From: CAVRRZ01 sp963723745
Lineage (GTDB): Bacteria > Actinomycetota > Actinomycetes > Mycobacteriales > Geodermatophilaceae
Direction of reading: 5' to 3'
Assembly (NCBI GenBank): GCA_963723745.1
Contig: CAVRRZ010000005.1
Location: 62,001 to 126,000 of the forward strand
DNA: 64,000 nt
This document shows positions 37,149-46,082 of the stretch, in pieces (the stretch's first letter is position 1; each line of letters starts with the position of its first letter). The notes under the pieces are model-generated. The model ran no database searches. It had not been told where the DNA came from and was given only the letters and a program-made list of their open reading frames with translations. The position numbers and the translations under genes are program-made.

Positions 37149-37634
37149 TCAGACGGGCGGGCGGTCCTCGTAGAACGTGGACAGCACGACCGTCGTCCGG
37201 GTGGTGACGTTGGCCGCGGCCCGGATCTCCTGCAGCAGCGTCTCCAGGGCGTCGGGCGAGGGCACCCGCACCTTGAGGATGTAGCTCTCCACCCCGGCCA
37301 CCGAGTGGCAGGCCTCGATGGCGGTCAGGTGAGCCAGCCGGGCCGGGGCATCGTCGGGCTGGGCCACGTCGATCGGCGTGATCGAGACGAACGCGGTCAG
37401 CCCCACGCCCACCGCGGCCGCGTCGAGCACGGCGCGGTAGCCCTTGATCAGCCCGCGCTGCTCCAGCCGCCGCACCCGCTGGTGCACGGCGGAGACCGAC
37501 AGCCCCACCCGCTCGGCGAGGTCGGTGTAGCTGGCCCGCCCGTCACGGGCGAGCGCGGCCAGCAGCGCCCGGTCGACGTCGGGAGCCACGACCGGCGCGG
37601 CGCCCGGCTCAGCCGGCGAGTTCGATGAGCTCAC
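37149..37634 (-). CDS. Lrp/AsnC-family transcriptional regulator
   Basis: This 161-residue protein contains VDRALLAALARDGRASYTDL and the helix-turn-helix AERVGLSVSAVHQRVRRLEQ. The C-terminal RAM domain has VGVGLTAFVSITPI, ACHSVAGVESYILKVRVPSP and LETLLQEIRA. Such proteins bind amino acids and control amino-acid genes. Its first 26 bases overlap the end of the M24 peptidase gene, so it is downstream in that operon and could respond to the amino acids released by the peptidase. Confidence 0.92.
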   Translation of the reverse strand: MSSSNSPAEPGAAPVVAPDVDRALLAALARDGRASYTDLAERVGLSVSAVHQRVRRLEQRGLIKGYRAVLDAAAVGVGLTAFVSITPIDVAQPDDAPARLAHLTAIEACHSVAGVESYILKVRVPSPDALETLLQEIRAAANVTTRTTVVLSTFYEDRPPV

Positions 37635-38769
37635 GGGGACCCTCGTTCAGCGTGCGGACGCCGTCCTCGGTGCAGACGACGATGTCCTCGATGCGGGCGC
37701 CGCAACGCCCCGCGAGATAGATGCCCGGCTCGACGGAGAACGCCATGCCCGGCCGCAGCGGCAGGTCGTTGCCGGCCACGATGTAGGGCGCCTCGTGGGT
37801 GTCCAGGCCGATGCCGTGCCCGGTGCGGTGGATGAAGTGCTCTCCCCAGCCCGCGTCGTCGATGACTCGTCGGGCGACCGCGTCGATCTCCTCGGCGGTC
37901 ACCCCTGGTCGCACGGCGGCCGTCGCCGCCTCCTGCGCCGCCTGCAGCACGCCGTACCACTCGGCGACCTCGCCGGACGGCGGTCCCCCGACCACGTAGG
38001 TGCGCGTGCAGTCCGACCGGTAGCCGGTGTCGGTCATGCCACCGATGTCGACGACGACCAGGTCACCGGCCTGCACGGTGCGATCGGACAGCTCGTGGTG
38101 CGGGCTGGCCCCGTTCGGCCCCGAGCCGACGATGGTGAAGTCGACCGCGACGTGGCCCTCGGCGAGGATCGCCGCGCCGATGTCCGCGCCCACCTCGGCC
38201 TCGGTGCGGCCCACCCGCAGCCACTCCCCCATCCGCGCGTGCACCCGGTCGATGGCCGCGCCGGCGGCGGCGAGCTCCTCGACCTCGGCGGCCGTCTTGA
38301 CCATGCGCAGCCGGTCGACGACGGAGTTGGCCAGCTCCAGTGCTGCTCCGGCCGCGGCGCGCTGGACGCCGAGCGCGTGCTCGGCCCACGTCCGCCCGCC
38401 GACGGCGATCCGCTGCGGCTGCGCACCGAGCCGGCCGTGGGCCGCCGACACCAGCAGCGCGAACGCGTCGTCGGTCTCGTCCCAGGCCAGCAGCTCCAGC
38501 CCGAGAGAGGCCGCGGGACTCGCACCGACCATCGGCGCCTCGAGCCGTGGGACGACGAGGAACGGCTCACCGCGACGCGGCACCGCCAGCGCCGTCAGCC
38601 GCTCCATCGCATGCGCGTGGTAGCCGGTCAGGTAGCGCAGGTCCGAGCCCGGCGTGAAGACGAGCAGGTCGATGCCGGCCTCGTCGGCGAGGTCGCGCGC
38701 GGCGTGCACGCGGTCGACGCTCACCAGCGGCTGCGCGGCGGCATCGTGCGTGGTCAGGGGGGCGGACAC
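37609..38769 (-). CDS. pepQ: M24 family metallopeptidase (Xaa-Pro aminopeptidase-like)
   Basis: This 386-residue protein has an N-terminal creatinase-like domain (DLLVFTPGSDLRYLTGYHAH) and a pita-bread domain. Metal ligands are visible: Asp in VVVDIGGMTDTGYRSDCTRT, His in GHGIGLDTHEAPY, and Glu in SVEPGIYLAG and GARIEDIVV. It should release an N-terminal residue before proline or split Xaa-Pro dipeptides in the cytosol. GTG 38769 is 7 nt after a TACGCT box on the minus strand. The pepQ symbol is tentative. Confidence 0.9.
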   Translation of the reverse strand: MSAPLTTHDAAAQPLVSVDRVHAARDLADEAGIDLLVFTPGSDLRYLTGYHAHAMERLTALAVPRRGEPFLVVPRLEAPMVGASPAASLGLELLAWDETDDAFALLVSAAHGRLGAQPQRIAVGGRTWAEHALGVQRAAAGAALELANSVVDRLRMVKTAAEVEELAAAGAAIDRVHARMGEWLRVGRTEAEVGADIGAAILAEGHVAVDFTIVGSGPNGASPHHELSDRTVQAGDLVVVDIGGMTDTGYRSDCTRTYVVGGPPSGEVAEWYGVLQAAQEAATAAVRPGVTAEEIDAVARRVIDDAGWGEHFIHRTGHGIGLDTHEAPYIVAGNDLPLRPGMAFSVEPGIYLAGRCGARIEDIVVCTEDGVRTLNEGPRELIELAG

Positions 38770-38838
38770 GCACTGCAGCGTAGTCAGGCGCCCGCGCGGT
38801 TCTCCGTGATCGTCGCCGGACCGCTACCGTCCGCCACC

Positions 38839-39768
38839 GTGACCACTCTGCTCCTGGACGCGGCCAGCCTCTACTTCCGCGCCTTCTACGGCGTCCCGAC
38901 CAGCGTCACGTCCCCCGACGGCCGGCCGATCAACGCCGTCCGCGGCTTCCTCGACATGTCCGCTCGGCTGATCACCACCCACCGGCCCGACCGGATGGTC
39001 GCCTGCTGGGACGATGACTGGCGCCCGGCCTTCCGCGTCGACGCGCTGCCGTCGTACAAGGCGCACCGCCTCGCGCCCGACGGCAACGAGGAGGTCGTGC
39101 CCGACGAGCTGAGCCCCCAAGTGCCGGTGCTCGTGGACGTGCTGGCCGCCGTCGGCATGGCCCGCGTCGGGGCCCCCGGCTACGAGGCGGACGACGTCAT
39201 CGGCACGCTGGCCACTCGCGCCCGGGAACCGGTCGACGTGGTCACCGGCGACCGCGACCTGTTCCAGCTGGTCGACGACGAGCGCGGCGTCCGGGTGCTC
39301 TACACCGCGCGCGGCATCACCGACATCGAGGTCGTCGACGAGGCCGCCGTCGCCGCGAAGTACGGCATCCCGGGGCGGGCCTACGCCGACTTCGCGGTGC
39401 TCCGCGGCGACCCCAGCGACGGCCTGCCCGGCGTCCCGGGCGTCGGCGCGAAGACCGCCTCGGCCCTGATCAACGCGTTCGGCAGCCTGGCCGGCATCCG
39501 CGAGGCCGCCGCGCGCACCGTCGTCCCGAAGCCCCCGCTGACCGCCGCGGTGCTGAAGAAGCTGCACGCGGCGGCGGCCTACCTCGATGCCGCGCCGGTG
39601 GTCGTGGCCGTCGCCTGCGACATCGATCTGCCCGCCGTCGACGGCGAGCTGCCGCGCTCCCCCGCCGACCCGGCCGCGCTGGCCTCCCTGGCGGCCGAGC
39701 ACGGCATCGAGTCGTCGGTGCGCCGGCTGGGGGCCGCGCTGGGCTGGCCTCAGGAGGTGCTCCCCTGA
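38839..39768 (+). CDS. 5'-3' exonuclease (FEN/PIN-like, DNA polymerase I N-domain type)
   Basis: This 309-residue protein starts VTTLLLDAASLYFRAFYGVP. The acidic metal residues are in CWDDDWRPAFR, GYEADDVIGTLA and VVTGDRDLFQLVDD. The DNA-binding helix-hairpin-helix is GLPGVPGVGAKTASALI. This stand-alone exonuclease removes RNA primers or flaps in replication and repair. The length is normal for the actinobacterial protein next to helY. GTG 38839 is 8 nt after TACCGT. The 3' end is 7 bases from the convergent DUF4333 gene. Confidence 0.93.
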   Translation: MTTLLLDAASLYFRAFYGVPTSVTSPDGRPINAVRGFLDMSARLITTHRPDRMVACWDDDWRPAFRVDALPSYKAHRLAPDGNEEVVPDELSPQVPVLVDVLAAVGMARVGAPGYEADDVIGTLATRAREPVDVVTGDRDLFQLVDDERGVRVLYTARGITDIEVVDEAAVAAKYGIPGRAYADFAVLRGDPSDGLPGVPGVGAKTASALINAFGSLAGIREAAARTVVPKPPLTAAVLKKLHAAAAYLDAAPVVVAVACDIDLPAVDGELPRSPADPAALASLAAEHGIESSVRRLGAALGWPQEVLP

Positions 39769-39775
39769 GGCGGGC

Positions 39776-40477
39776 TCAGGGCTGGACCTCTCCCCAGGTG
39801 TAGGTGCCGTCGAGGGAGTCGTCGATCCGGATCTCGATCTCCACCTGCTCCCCCTGCGGCGTCGAACCCGAGCAGCGGTAGACCTCGCCCGAGGCGACCT
39901 TCATGTCGTCGGGGCAGCTGAGGTCGAGGGCGATCTGGTACCTCTCCTCGAACAGCGCGGCCACGTCACGCTCGACCCTCGACGGGTCGAGGGTCGTGAA
40001 GCTGAGGACGTACACCAGCCCACCCACGGCGGCGGCGATGGCGACGATCAGCACCGCGAGTGCGGTGAGAAGCCTCCTACGCGTGCGGTCCCGGGGCGGT
40101 GCTGCCGGAGCGGAGACCGGCGCCCAGTGCTGTCCGGACGGCGGACCGAACTGGCCGGGCCCGCCCGGCCACGGCTGCTGGCCCCACTGCGGCTGCTGCG
40201 GCTGGCCCCACTGCGGCTGCTGCGGCGGGCTCCACTGCGGCTGCTGCGGCGGGCTCCACTGCGGCTGCTGGCCCCACTGGGGCTGCTGGTGACCCCCATG
40301 CTGCTGCGGTGGGCTCCACTGCGGCGGCGGGTTCCACGGCGCCCCGGGAGCGGCGTGCTGCCCCTGAGGTTGCCCCTCCGGTGAGGGCGGCCACGGACGG
40401 GCCCCGTACTGCTCGCCCGCGTCGTCCGACGGCCCCGTCGGGGGACGCGGGTCGTCGCTCGACGGCGGCGTGCTCAT
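39776..40477 (-). CDS. DUF4333 membrane protein with a Gln/Pro/Trp-repeat N-terminus
   Basis: This 233-residue protein has an N-terminal 115 residues that are low-complexity with repeated QPQWSPPQ and QPQWGQQ units. Then comes a basic stop (RDRTRRR), one membrane segment (LLTALAVLIVAIAAAVGGLVYV) and a C-terminal extracytoplasmic DUF4333 domain (LSCPDDMKVASGEVYRCSGS) with two Cys. The domain is common in actinobacterial exported proteins of unknown function. The proline-rich tail is probably cytoplasmic and may bind partners. The start is ATG 40477. Confidence 0.85.
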   Translation of the reverse strand: MSTPPSSDDPRPPTGPSDDAGEQYGARPWPPSPEGQPQGQHAAPGAPWNPPPQWSPPQQHGGHQQPQWGQQPQWSPPQQPQWSPPQQPQWGQPQQPQWGQQPWPGGPGQFGPPSGQHWAPVSAPAAPPRDRTRRRLLTALAVLIVAIAAAVGGLVYVLSFTTLDPSRVERDVAALFEERYQIALDLSCPDDMKVASGEVYRCSGSTPQGEQVEIEIRIDDSLDGTYTWGEVQP

Positions 40478-40573
40478 GCGATCTCCCGGTCGGTCGGTCG
40501 GCGCCCCGGTCGCCCAGGGACGGGGCGATTGTGCCTCACCCGAGCAGGTCGTCGGTCCAGGCGACGGCCGGTG

Positions 40574-43411
40574 TCAGCCCGACACGGCGACGGACACGAC
40601 GCCCCGGCGCACCCGCTCGACCGCGGCCCGCGCCGCCTTGGCGACGGGCCCGTCCGCCACCTTGGCCAGCTGGTCGAGCAGGTCGATCAGCTGCCGCGCC
40701 CAGCGGACGAAGTCACCCCCGGAGAGCTCGGTGCCGGCCTGCTCGGCGCCGGCCAGCACCCGGTCGAGGCTCTGCCCGTCGGCCCACCGGTAGGCGGCCC
40801 AGGCGAAACCCAGGTCGAGGTCGCGCGACATCGGCACCTCGTGGTCGACCTCGACGTCGGCGAGCCGGGCCCGGATGCGGCGCATCTCGGCGATCGCGCC
40901 GGCCACCTTGCCGGCGGGTACGGCCGGCTGCCCCGGCGTCTCACGGCGTGCCTCGAACACCAGCGTCGAGGTCACCGCCGCGAGCTCGGCCGGGTTCAGG
41001 CCCTTCCAGACGTCGGCGCGCAGGCACTCGGCGACCAGCAGGTCGGCCTCGGACCAGACCCGCGCCAGTCGCCGTCCCTCGGCGGTGACCAGCGGGACGT
41101 CGTCCTCGGCGCCGATGACGTGGGTGTCGGCCGGCACCAGCGGGGCGATGTCCGGCACGAGATAGCCCAGCTCCTCGAGCACGTCGCAGGTGCGGTCGAA
41201 CTGGCGGGTCAGCGATCCGGTGCGCTCGGCCATGCGGTGCTGGAGGCGGTCGGCCTCGGTGACCGACCGCAGCCACCGCTCCGCCGTCCGCACCAGCTCC
41301 TCGCGGTCGGGCAGCGCGTGCACCGGGTGCGTGCGCAGCTGCTGGCGCAGGTCGTGCAGCACCGGGTCGTCGGCCGCCGCCGAGCGAGCCTTCACCCGGC
41401 GCGCGCCGAGCTCGTGCTCCACCCGGGCGTTGCGCAGGGTCGAGGCGAGGTCGCGGCGGGCGTGCGGGCTGCGGTGGTTGAAGTTGCGCGGCACCCTGAC
41501 CCTCGCCAGCGCGGTCACCGGGGTCGGGAAGTCGACGGCGCCCAGCCGGCCGGCCCACTTGTCCTCGGTGAGCACCAGCGGTCGCGGGTCGGCCAGGTCG
41601 GTGATCCCGGCGTCGAGCACGACCGCCAGCCCCTGCCGCCGTCCCGACGGCACCCGGATGACGTCGCCGGGCCGCAGCGCGGCCAGCGCGTCGGCGGCCT
41701 CCATGCGGCGCCGCGCCTGCGTGTCCCGGGAGAGCTCCTTCTCCCGGTCGGCGATCTGCCGGCGTAGCTGGGCGTACTCGCCGACGTCACCGCGGTCGGA
41801 GTGCATCTCGGCCGCCCAGCGGGCGGCGTCCTGCTCGTGCCGGGCGGCCGACCGGGCCAGCCCGACCACCGACTTGTCGGCCTGGAACTGGGCGAAGGAG
41901 CTGGCCAGCAGCTCGCGGGCGCGGGCGCGACCGAAGGAGCCGACCAGGTTGACCGCCATGTTGTAGCTGGGCCGGAACGACGACTTCAGCGGATACGTGC
42001 GCGTGCTGGCGAGGCCGGCGACGACGGAGGGGTCCATGCCCGGCGCCCAGACGACGACGGCGTGCCCCTCGATGTCGATGCCGCGCCGTCCGGCCCGCCC
42101 GGTGAGCTGGGTGTACTCCCCCGGCGTGACGTCGACGTGCGCCTCGCCGTTCCACTTGACCAGGCGCTCGAGGACGACGGTGCGCGCCGGCATGTTGATG
42201 CCCAGGGCCAGGGTCTCGGTGGCGAACACCGCCTTGACCAGCCCGCGGACGAAGCACTCCTCGACGGTCTCCTTGAACGCGGGCACCAGGCCGGCGTGGT
42301 GCGCGGCCAGGCCGGCCAGGAGCCCCTCGCGCCACTCCCAGAAGCCGAGCACGTGCAGGTCCTCGTCGGGCAGCGAGCCGGTGCGCCGGTCGATGATCTC
42401 GGCGATCTCCGCGCGCTCGGCCTCGTCGGTCAGGCGCAGACCGCTGGCCAGGCACTGGTGGACGGCGGCGTCGCAGCCGTTGCGGCTGAACACGAACGTG
42501 ATGGCCGGTAGGAGGCCGGCGCGGTCCAGCCGCTCGACGACGTCCGAGCGGGCCGGCGGGCGGTAGCGCGGCTTGTGCGAGAAACCCCCGCGGCGCGGGC
42601 CGGTGTCCCAGCCGGCGACGCGCCGCTCGTACTCGCGCACGTAGCGCACCAGCTCGGGGTCGACCACCGACGCGCCGCGGTCGCGGGTCGACTGCCCGCG
42701 GGGTGTCTCCTCCGCGTCGGCGGCGTGCGCGGCCGGTCGCAGCGAGAACAGGTCGAAGACCCGGTTGCCGACCAGCATGTGCTGCCACAGCGGGATCGGC
42801 CGGACCTCGCTGACCACCACCTTCGTGTGGCCGCGAACGGTCACCAGCCAGTCGCCGAACTCCTCGGCGTTGCTGACCGTCGCCGACAGGGACACCAGGG
42901 TGACCGACTGCGGGAGGTGGATGATCACCTCCTCCCAGACCGCGCCGCGGAACCGGTCGGCGAGGTAGTGCACCTCGTCCATGACCACGTAGCCGAGGCC
43001 GCCGATCGCGGGCGACTCGGCGTAGAGCATGTTGCGCAGCACCTCGGTGGTCATCACGACCACCGGGGCATCGCCGTTGATGGCGTTGTCGCCGGTCAGC
43101 AGCCCGACCTTCGCGGCGCCGTAGCGCTCGACCAGGTCGTTGTACTTCTGGTTGGACAGCGCCTTGATCGGCGTCGTGTAGAACGCCTTGCGGCCCTCGG
43201 ACAGGGCCTTGTGCACAGCGAACTCGCCGACGACGGTCTTGCCGGCACCGGTGGGCGCGCACACCAGGACGCCCGCGCCCTCGTCCAGCGCCTCGCACGC
43301 CTCCACCTGGAACGGGTCCAGGGAGAACCCGAGTTGGGCGGTGAAGTCGGACAGCGTCGGGTGCGCGGTGCGCCGCCGGGCGGCCGCGTACCGCTCCGCG
43401 GGGCTGGACAT
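40574..43411 (-). CDS. helY: HelY-type DEVH-box RNA/DNA helicase (Ski2-like)
   Basis: This 945-residue protein has Walker A CAPTGAGKTVVGEFAVHKAL near residue 48, motif II VVMDEVHYLADRFRGAVWEE, motif III LSATVSNAEEFGDW, and motif VI YTQLTGRAGRRGIDIEG. The C-terminal half resembles DSHCT-type helical domains of Ski2/Mtr4 helicases. It would unwind RNA or RNA/DNA duplexes with ATP. ATG 43411 is 7 nt after a TAACGT box on the minus strand. The neighbour order tatC-dagK-helY resembles the M. tuberculosis region with Rv2092c. Confidence 0.93.
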   Translation of the reverse strand: MSSPAERYAAARRRTAHPTLSDFTAQLGFSLDPFQVEACEALDEGAGVLVCAPTGAGKTVVGEFAVHKALSEGRKAFYTTPIKALSNQKYNDLVERYGAAKVGLLTGDNAINGDAPVVVMTTEVLRNMLYAESPAIGGLGYVVMDEVHYLADRFRGAVWEEVIIHLPQSVTLVSLSATVSNAEEFGDWLVTVRGHTKVVVSEVRPIPLWQHMLVGNRVFDLFSLRPAAHAADAEETPRGQSTRDRGASVVDPELVRYVREYERRVAGWDTGPRRGGFSHKPRYRPPARSDVVERLDRAGLLPAITFVFSRNGCDAAVHQCLASGLRLTDEAERAEIAEIIDRRTGSLPDEDLHVLGFWEWREGLLAGLAAHHAGLVPAFKETVEECFVRGLVKAVFATETLALGINMPARTVVLERLVKWNGEAHVDVTPGEYTQLTGRAGRRGIDIEGHAVVVWAPGMDPSVVAGLASTRTYPLKSSFRPSYNMAVNLVGSFGRARARELLASSFAQFQADKSVVGLARSAARHEQDAARWAAEMHSDRGDVGEYAQLRRQIADREKELSRDTQARRRMEAADALAALRPGDVIRVPSGRRQGLAVVLDAGITDLADPRPLVLTEDKWAGRLGAVDFPTPVTALARVRVPRNFNHRSPHARRDLASTLRNARVEHELGARRVKARSAAADDPVLHDLRQQLRTHPVHALPDREELVRTAERWLRSVTEADRLQHRMAERTGSLTRQFDRTCDVLEELGYLVPDIAPLVPADTHVIGAEDDVPLVTAEGRRLARVWSEADLLVAECLRADVWKGLNPAELAAVTSTLVFEARRETPGQPAVPAGKVAGAIAEMRRIRARLADVEVDHEVPMSRDLDLGFAWAAYRWADGQSLDRVLAGAEQAGTELSGGDFVRWARQLIDLLDQLAKVADGPVAKAARAAVERVRRGVVSVAVSG

Positions 43412-43569
43412 GCCCCCCACGTTAGGCGGGCGGGACGGCAACGGCGCGCCTGCCCTGCGGCGGACACCGGCAGAGGGGCCGGCCGCGCCGCGGTGTCGCC
43501 GTCCACGCCGCCGGCCGCGCGGATTGCGACACCGGCGCGCGGATCGCGATCGCGGGGCCGTGCGCGGCG

Positions 43570-44487
43570 TCAGCGGGCGGCGCCCACGACCTGCAGGGCC
43601 CGGGGGACGCACTCGGCGACGGCGGGCAGCGGCGCGACGGGCTCCCCGTCGGCGTAGGTGTTCACGTCCTCGCCGCTCAGTTCGATGCGCGCGGCCCGGT
43701 GCACCGTGACCGACGGGTGGTCGACGTGGGTGCCGGCGGTGAGCAGCGGCCGCGACCGCACCAGCTCGCGGCGGCTCATCGGCCCCACGACCGTGACGTC
43801 GAAGAACCCGTCGGCGGGGTCGGCGCCGGGGCAGATGCGCATGCCCGCGCCGTACCAGCAGGTGTTGCCGACGGCGATCAGCGTCACGGGCACCGTCCGC
43901 GCCTCGCCGTCCAGGACGAGGGTGACCTCCCGGGGCCGCAGCCGCGCCAACTCGGCGAGGATCGCCACGTCATAACGGCGTGGGCCGCGCGGCCACCGCA
44001 GCCGGTTGGCCCGGTCGGTCACCGCCGAGTCGAAGCCGCAGCACAGCACGGTGGCCCACCACCGGTCGCCGGTACGCCCGGCGTCGACGGTGCGCACCTG
44101 CCCTTCGACCAGGTCCGCTGCCACCGCGCGCGCCGCGGCGACGGGGTCCCGCGGTACGCCGAGGGCCAGCGCCAGGTCGTTGCCGGTGCCGGCCGGGACG
44201 ATCCCCAGCGGTGTCGCCGTCCCGGCGACCGCCTGCAGCGCGGCGTGCACCGCGCCGTCCCCGCCGACCGTCACCACCGCCCGGGTGCCCTCGGCGACCG
44301 CCGCGGCGGCCTGCATCTCGGCATCGTCCCGGGTGGCGGCAGCGAGCACCTGGGGCCGCAGGCCACCGTCGCGCAGTGCAGCCAGGACCCAGTCCGCCGC
44401 GGCACGGGCCCGCCCGCGTCCCGCGGACGGGCTGATCAGCACGGCGACGTCGCCGGCGGCGGGGTTGCCGGCCGGGAACGCGGTCAA
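43570..44487 (-). CDS. dagK: Diacylglycerol kinase family lipid kinase
   Basis: This protein of about 305 residues contains VLISPSAGRGRARAAADWVL, the catalytic VVTVGGDGAVHAALQAVAGT (GGDGA in place of GGDGT) and GIVPAGTGNDLALALGV. The C-terminal beta domain has GMRICPGADPADGFFDVTVV and NTYADGEPV. It phosphorylates diacylglycerol or a related lipid with ATP at the membrane. The start is uncertain: TTG 44487 overlaps the tatC stop as TTGA and gives a normal N-terminus. It is in the tat-helY gene string. Confidence 0.9.
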   Translation of the reverse strand: MTAFPAGNPAAGDVAVLISPSAGRGRARAAADWVLAALRDGGLRPQVLAAATRDDAEMQAAAAVAEGTRAVVTVGGDGAVHAALQAVAGTATPLGIVPAGTGNDLALALGVPRDPVAAARAVAADLVEGQVRTVDAGRTGDRWWATVLCCGFDSAVTDRANRLRWPRGPRRYDVAILAELARLRPREVTLVLDGEARTVPVTLIAVGNTCWYGAGMRICPGADPADGFFDVTVVGPMSRRELVRSRPLLTAGTHVDHPSVTVHRAARIELSGEDVNTYADGEPVAPLPAVAECVPRALQVVGAAR

Positions 44488-45371
44488 CGGTGCGACTCGG
44501 ACGGGGCCGGCTCGTCGAGGGACGACGGCCGGGCGTCGAGCGGCGACGCCTCGTCGTCCCCCAGACCGTGGAAGTGCTCGATCGCGGCCCGCTTGGCCCG
44601 ACGCCTGTCCACCAGCCGGGCGACCTGGATGGCCAGCTCGAACAGCAGCGCCATGGGCAGCGCCATCGCCAGCATCGTGAACGGGTCCTGGGTGGGCGTG
44701 ATGAAAGCGGCGAAGACGATGGTCAGGAAGTAGATCCAGCGACGCGACTTCGCAAGTGTCGCGTAGGACAGGACGCCGACCAGGTTGAGCGCCACCGCGA
44801 TCAGCGGCAGCTCGAACGACAGCCCGAAAGCCACCAGCAGGCTGATCACGAAACCGAGGTAGTCCGGCGCGGTCAGCTGGAACGCGACCTCGTCGCCGGC
44901 CAGCGAGAGCAGCAGCTCCAGACCCTTCCTGAGGGTCAGGTAGGCCATGAGGGCGCCGAGCGCGAACAGCAGGCTGGAGACGACGACGAAGCCGACCGTG
45001 TAGCGCTTCTCGTTGCGCTTGAGCCCGGGGGTGATGAACGCCCACAGCTGGTAGAGCCAGAAGGGCGCCGACAGCACCGCACCGGCGATCAGGCCGATCT
45101 TCAGCCGGAGCAGCACGCCGCCGAAGACGTCGAGCACGACCAGCCGGCAGTTCTCGTCGCCCTGCAGCCGCAGCTCGCCGGGCAGCGCGCAGTAGGGCTC
45201 GGTGAGGAAGGTGAGCAGGCCCCGGTCGTACCAGAGGAAACCGACGACGGTGCCGAGAGCGAGCGCGATCAGCGCCTTGACGATGCGGTTGCGCAGCTCG
45301 GTGAGGTGCGCGACCAGCGACATGGTCGCGTCGGCGTCGCGCGGACCCCGCCGACGCCGCAACCGTGGCAT
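44484..45371 (-). CDS. tatC: Sec-independent protein translocase TatC
   Basis: This protein of about 295 residues has six membrane segments. The cytoplasmic N-terminus MSLVAHLTELRNRIVKALIA holds the conserved signal-peptide-binding H-L-x-E-L-R. FGGVLLRLKIGLIAGAVLSA and PFWLYQLWAFITPGLKRNEK follow. The later segment FGLSFELPLIAVALNLVGVL and a polar C-terminal tail complete the family pattern. It receives twin-arginine signal peptides of folded proteins. ATG 45371 is preferred because a longer start would run into tatA. Confidence 0.95.
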   Translation of the reverse strand: MPRLRRRRGPRDADATMSLVAHLTELRNRIVKALIALALGTVVGFLWYDRGLLTFLTEPYCALPGELRLQGDENCRLVVLDVFGGVLLRLKIGLIAGAVLSAPFWLYQLWAFITPGLKRNEKRYTVGFVVVSSLLFALGALMAYLTLRKGLELLLSLAGDEVAFQLTAPDYLGFVISLLVAFGLSFELPLIAVALNLVGVLSYATLAKSRRWIYFLTIVFAAFITPTQDPFTMLAMALPMALLFELAIQVARLVDRRRAKRAAIEHFHGLGDDEASPLDARPSSLDEPAPSESHR

Positions 45372-45429
45372 CCGGCGTCCGTTCGAGGTGGCTCCCGCGG
45401 TCACCGTCGCTGCGTTCGGTCCGGCCGGC

Positions 45430-45768
45430 TCAGCGGCCGCTGTCGGCCGACCGTGCCCGCTCGGCGCGCTGCCGCGCCTCGGCGGCACGGATCTCGGCCT
45501 CGCGCGCCTCGGCCTGCAGCCGCTCGGTCAGATCGGCGTTGCGGGGGCCCGCGGGCGGGACGATCTCGCCGCGCACGGGGGTCGCCGTCGCGGCGTCCTT
45601 GGCACGGACCGAGTCGGCCGCGTCGTCGTCCTTCATGCCCTTCATCTCGCCCTTGAAGATGCGCAGCGAGCGGCCGAGCGAGCGGGAGGCGTCGGGCAGC
45701 TTCTTGTACCCGAAGAGCAGCAGCACGGCCAGGATGATCAGGCCGATCTCCAGTGGGCCGAGGTTCAT
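45430..45768 (-). CDS. tatA: Twin-arginine translocase TatA
   Basis: This 112-residue protein starts MNLGPLEIGLIILAVLLLFG, the single membrane helix. The amphipathic hinge KKLPDASRSLGRSLRIFKGE follows and then a charged tail rich in Glu, Arg and Ala with coiled-coil character. TatA forms the export conduit with TatC. GGAGG with a 5-base spacer precedes ATG 45768. tatC follows after 58 bases. Confidence 0.95.
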   Translation of the reverse strand: MNLGPLEIGLIILAVLLLFGYKKLPDASRSLGRSLRIFKGEMKGMKDDDAADSVRAKDAATATPVRGEIVPPAGPRNADLTERLQAEAREAEIRAAEARQRAERARSADSGR

Positions 45769-45865
45769 CGGGTCCTCCAGGGTCGGTGTCTCGGGCGATG
45801 CTACGCCGCCGGGTGCTCCGGACCGGGCCTTCGACCCGTCGCCGGAACGGCTGTGGCGCGGGTGG

Positions 45866-46072
45866 TCAGTCGTTGTCGGACGCGCGCTCCCGGACGGCGG
45901 CGGCCCGGACAGCACTGCGCTGGGCCTGCTCGAGCACGGGCTGCACCTCGCTCTGGAAGGCGGCCACCTCGCGGCCGAGCCGGCGCAGCGAGCTGACGAC
46001 ACCGAACAGCACGCTGCCGAGCACCGCCAGGACGACGAGCCCGGCGACGATCCACACGATCAGCAGCAGCAC
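45866..46072 (-). CDS. Small membrane protein between pafC and tatA
   Basis: This 68-residue protein has one hydrophobic segment (LLLIVWIVAGLVVLAVLGSV) followed by an amphipathic helix (LRRLGREVAAFQSEVQPVLE). The layout is that of a DUF948-like or TatB-like small protein, but no family is certain. The start is GTG 46072, ten bases after the pafC stop, so it is translated from the same message. Confidence 0.65.
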   Translation of the reverse strand: MLLLIVWIVAGLVVLAVLGSVLFGVVSSLRRLGREVAAFQSEVQPVLEQAQRSAVRAAAVRERASDND

Positions 46073-46082
46073 GCCGACGACC

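Noticed and set aside
40140..40330. CRISPR-like short repeats
   Set aside because: They are in-frame Gln-Pro-Trp codon repeats in the DUF4333 gene, with no unique spacers or cas genes.
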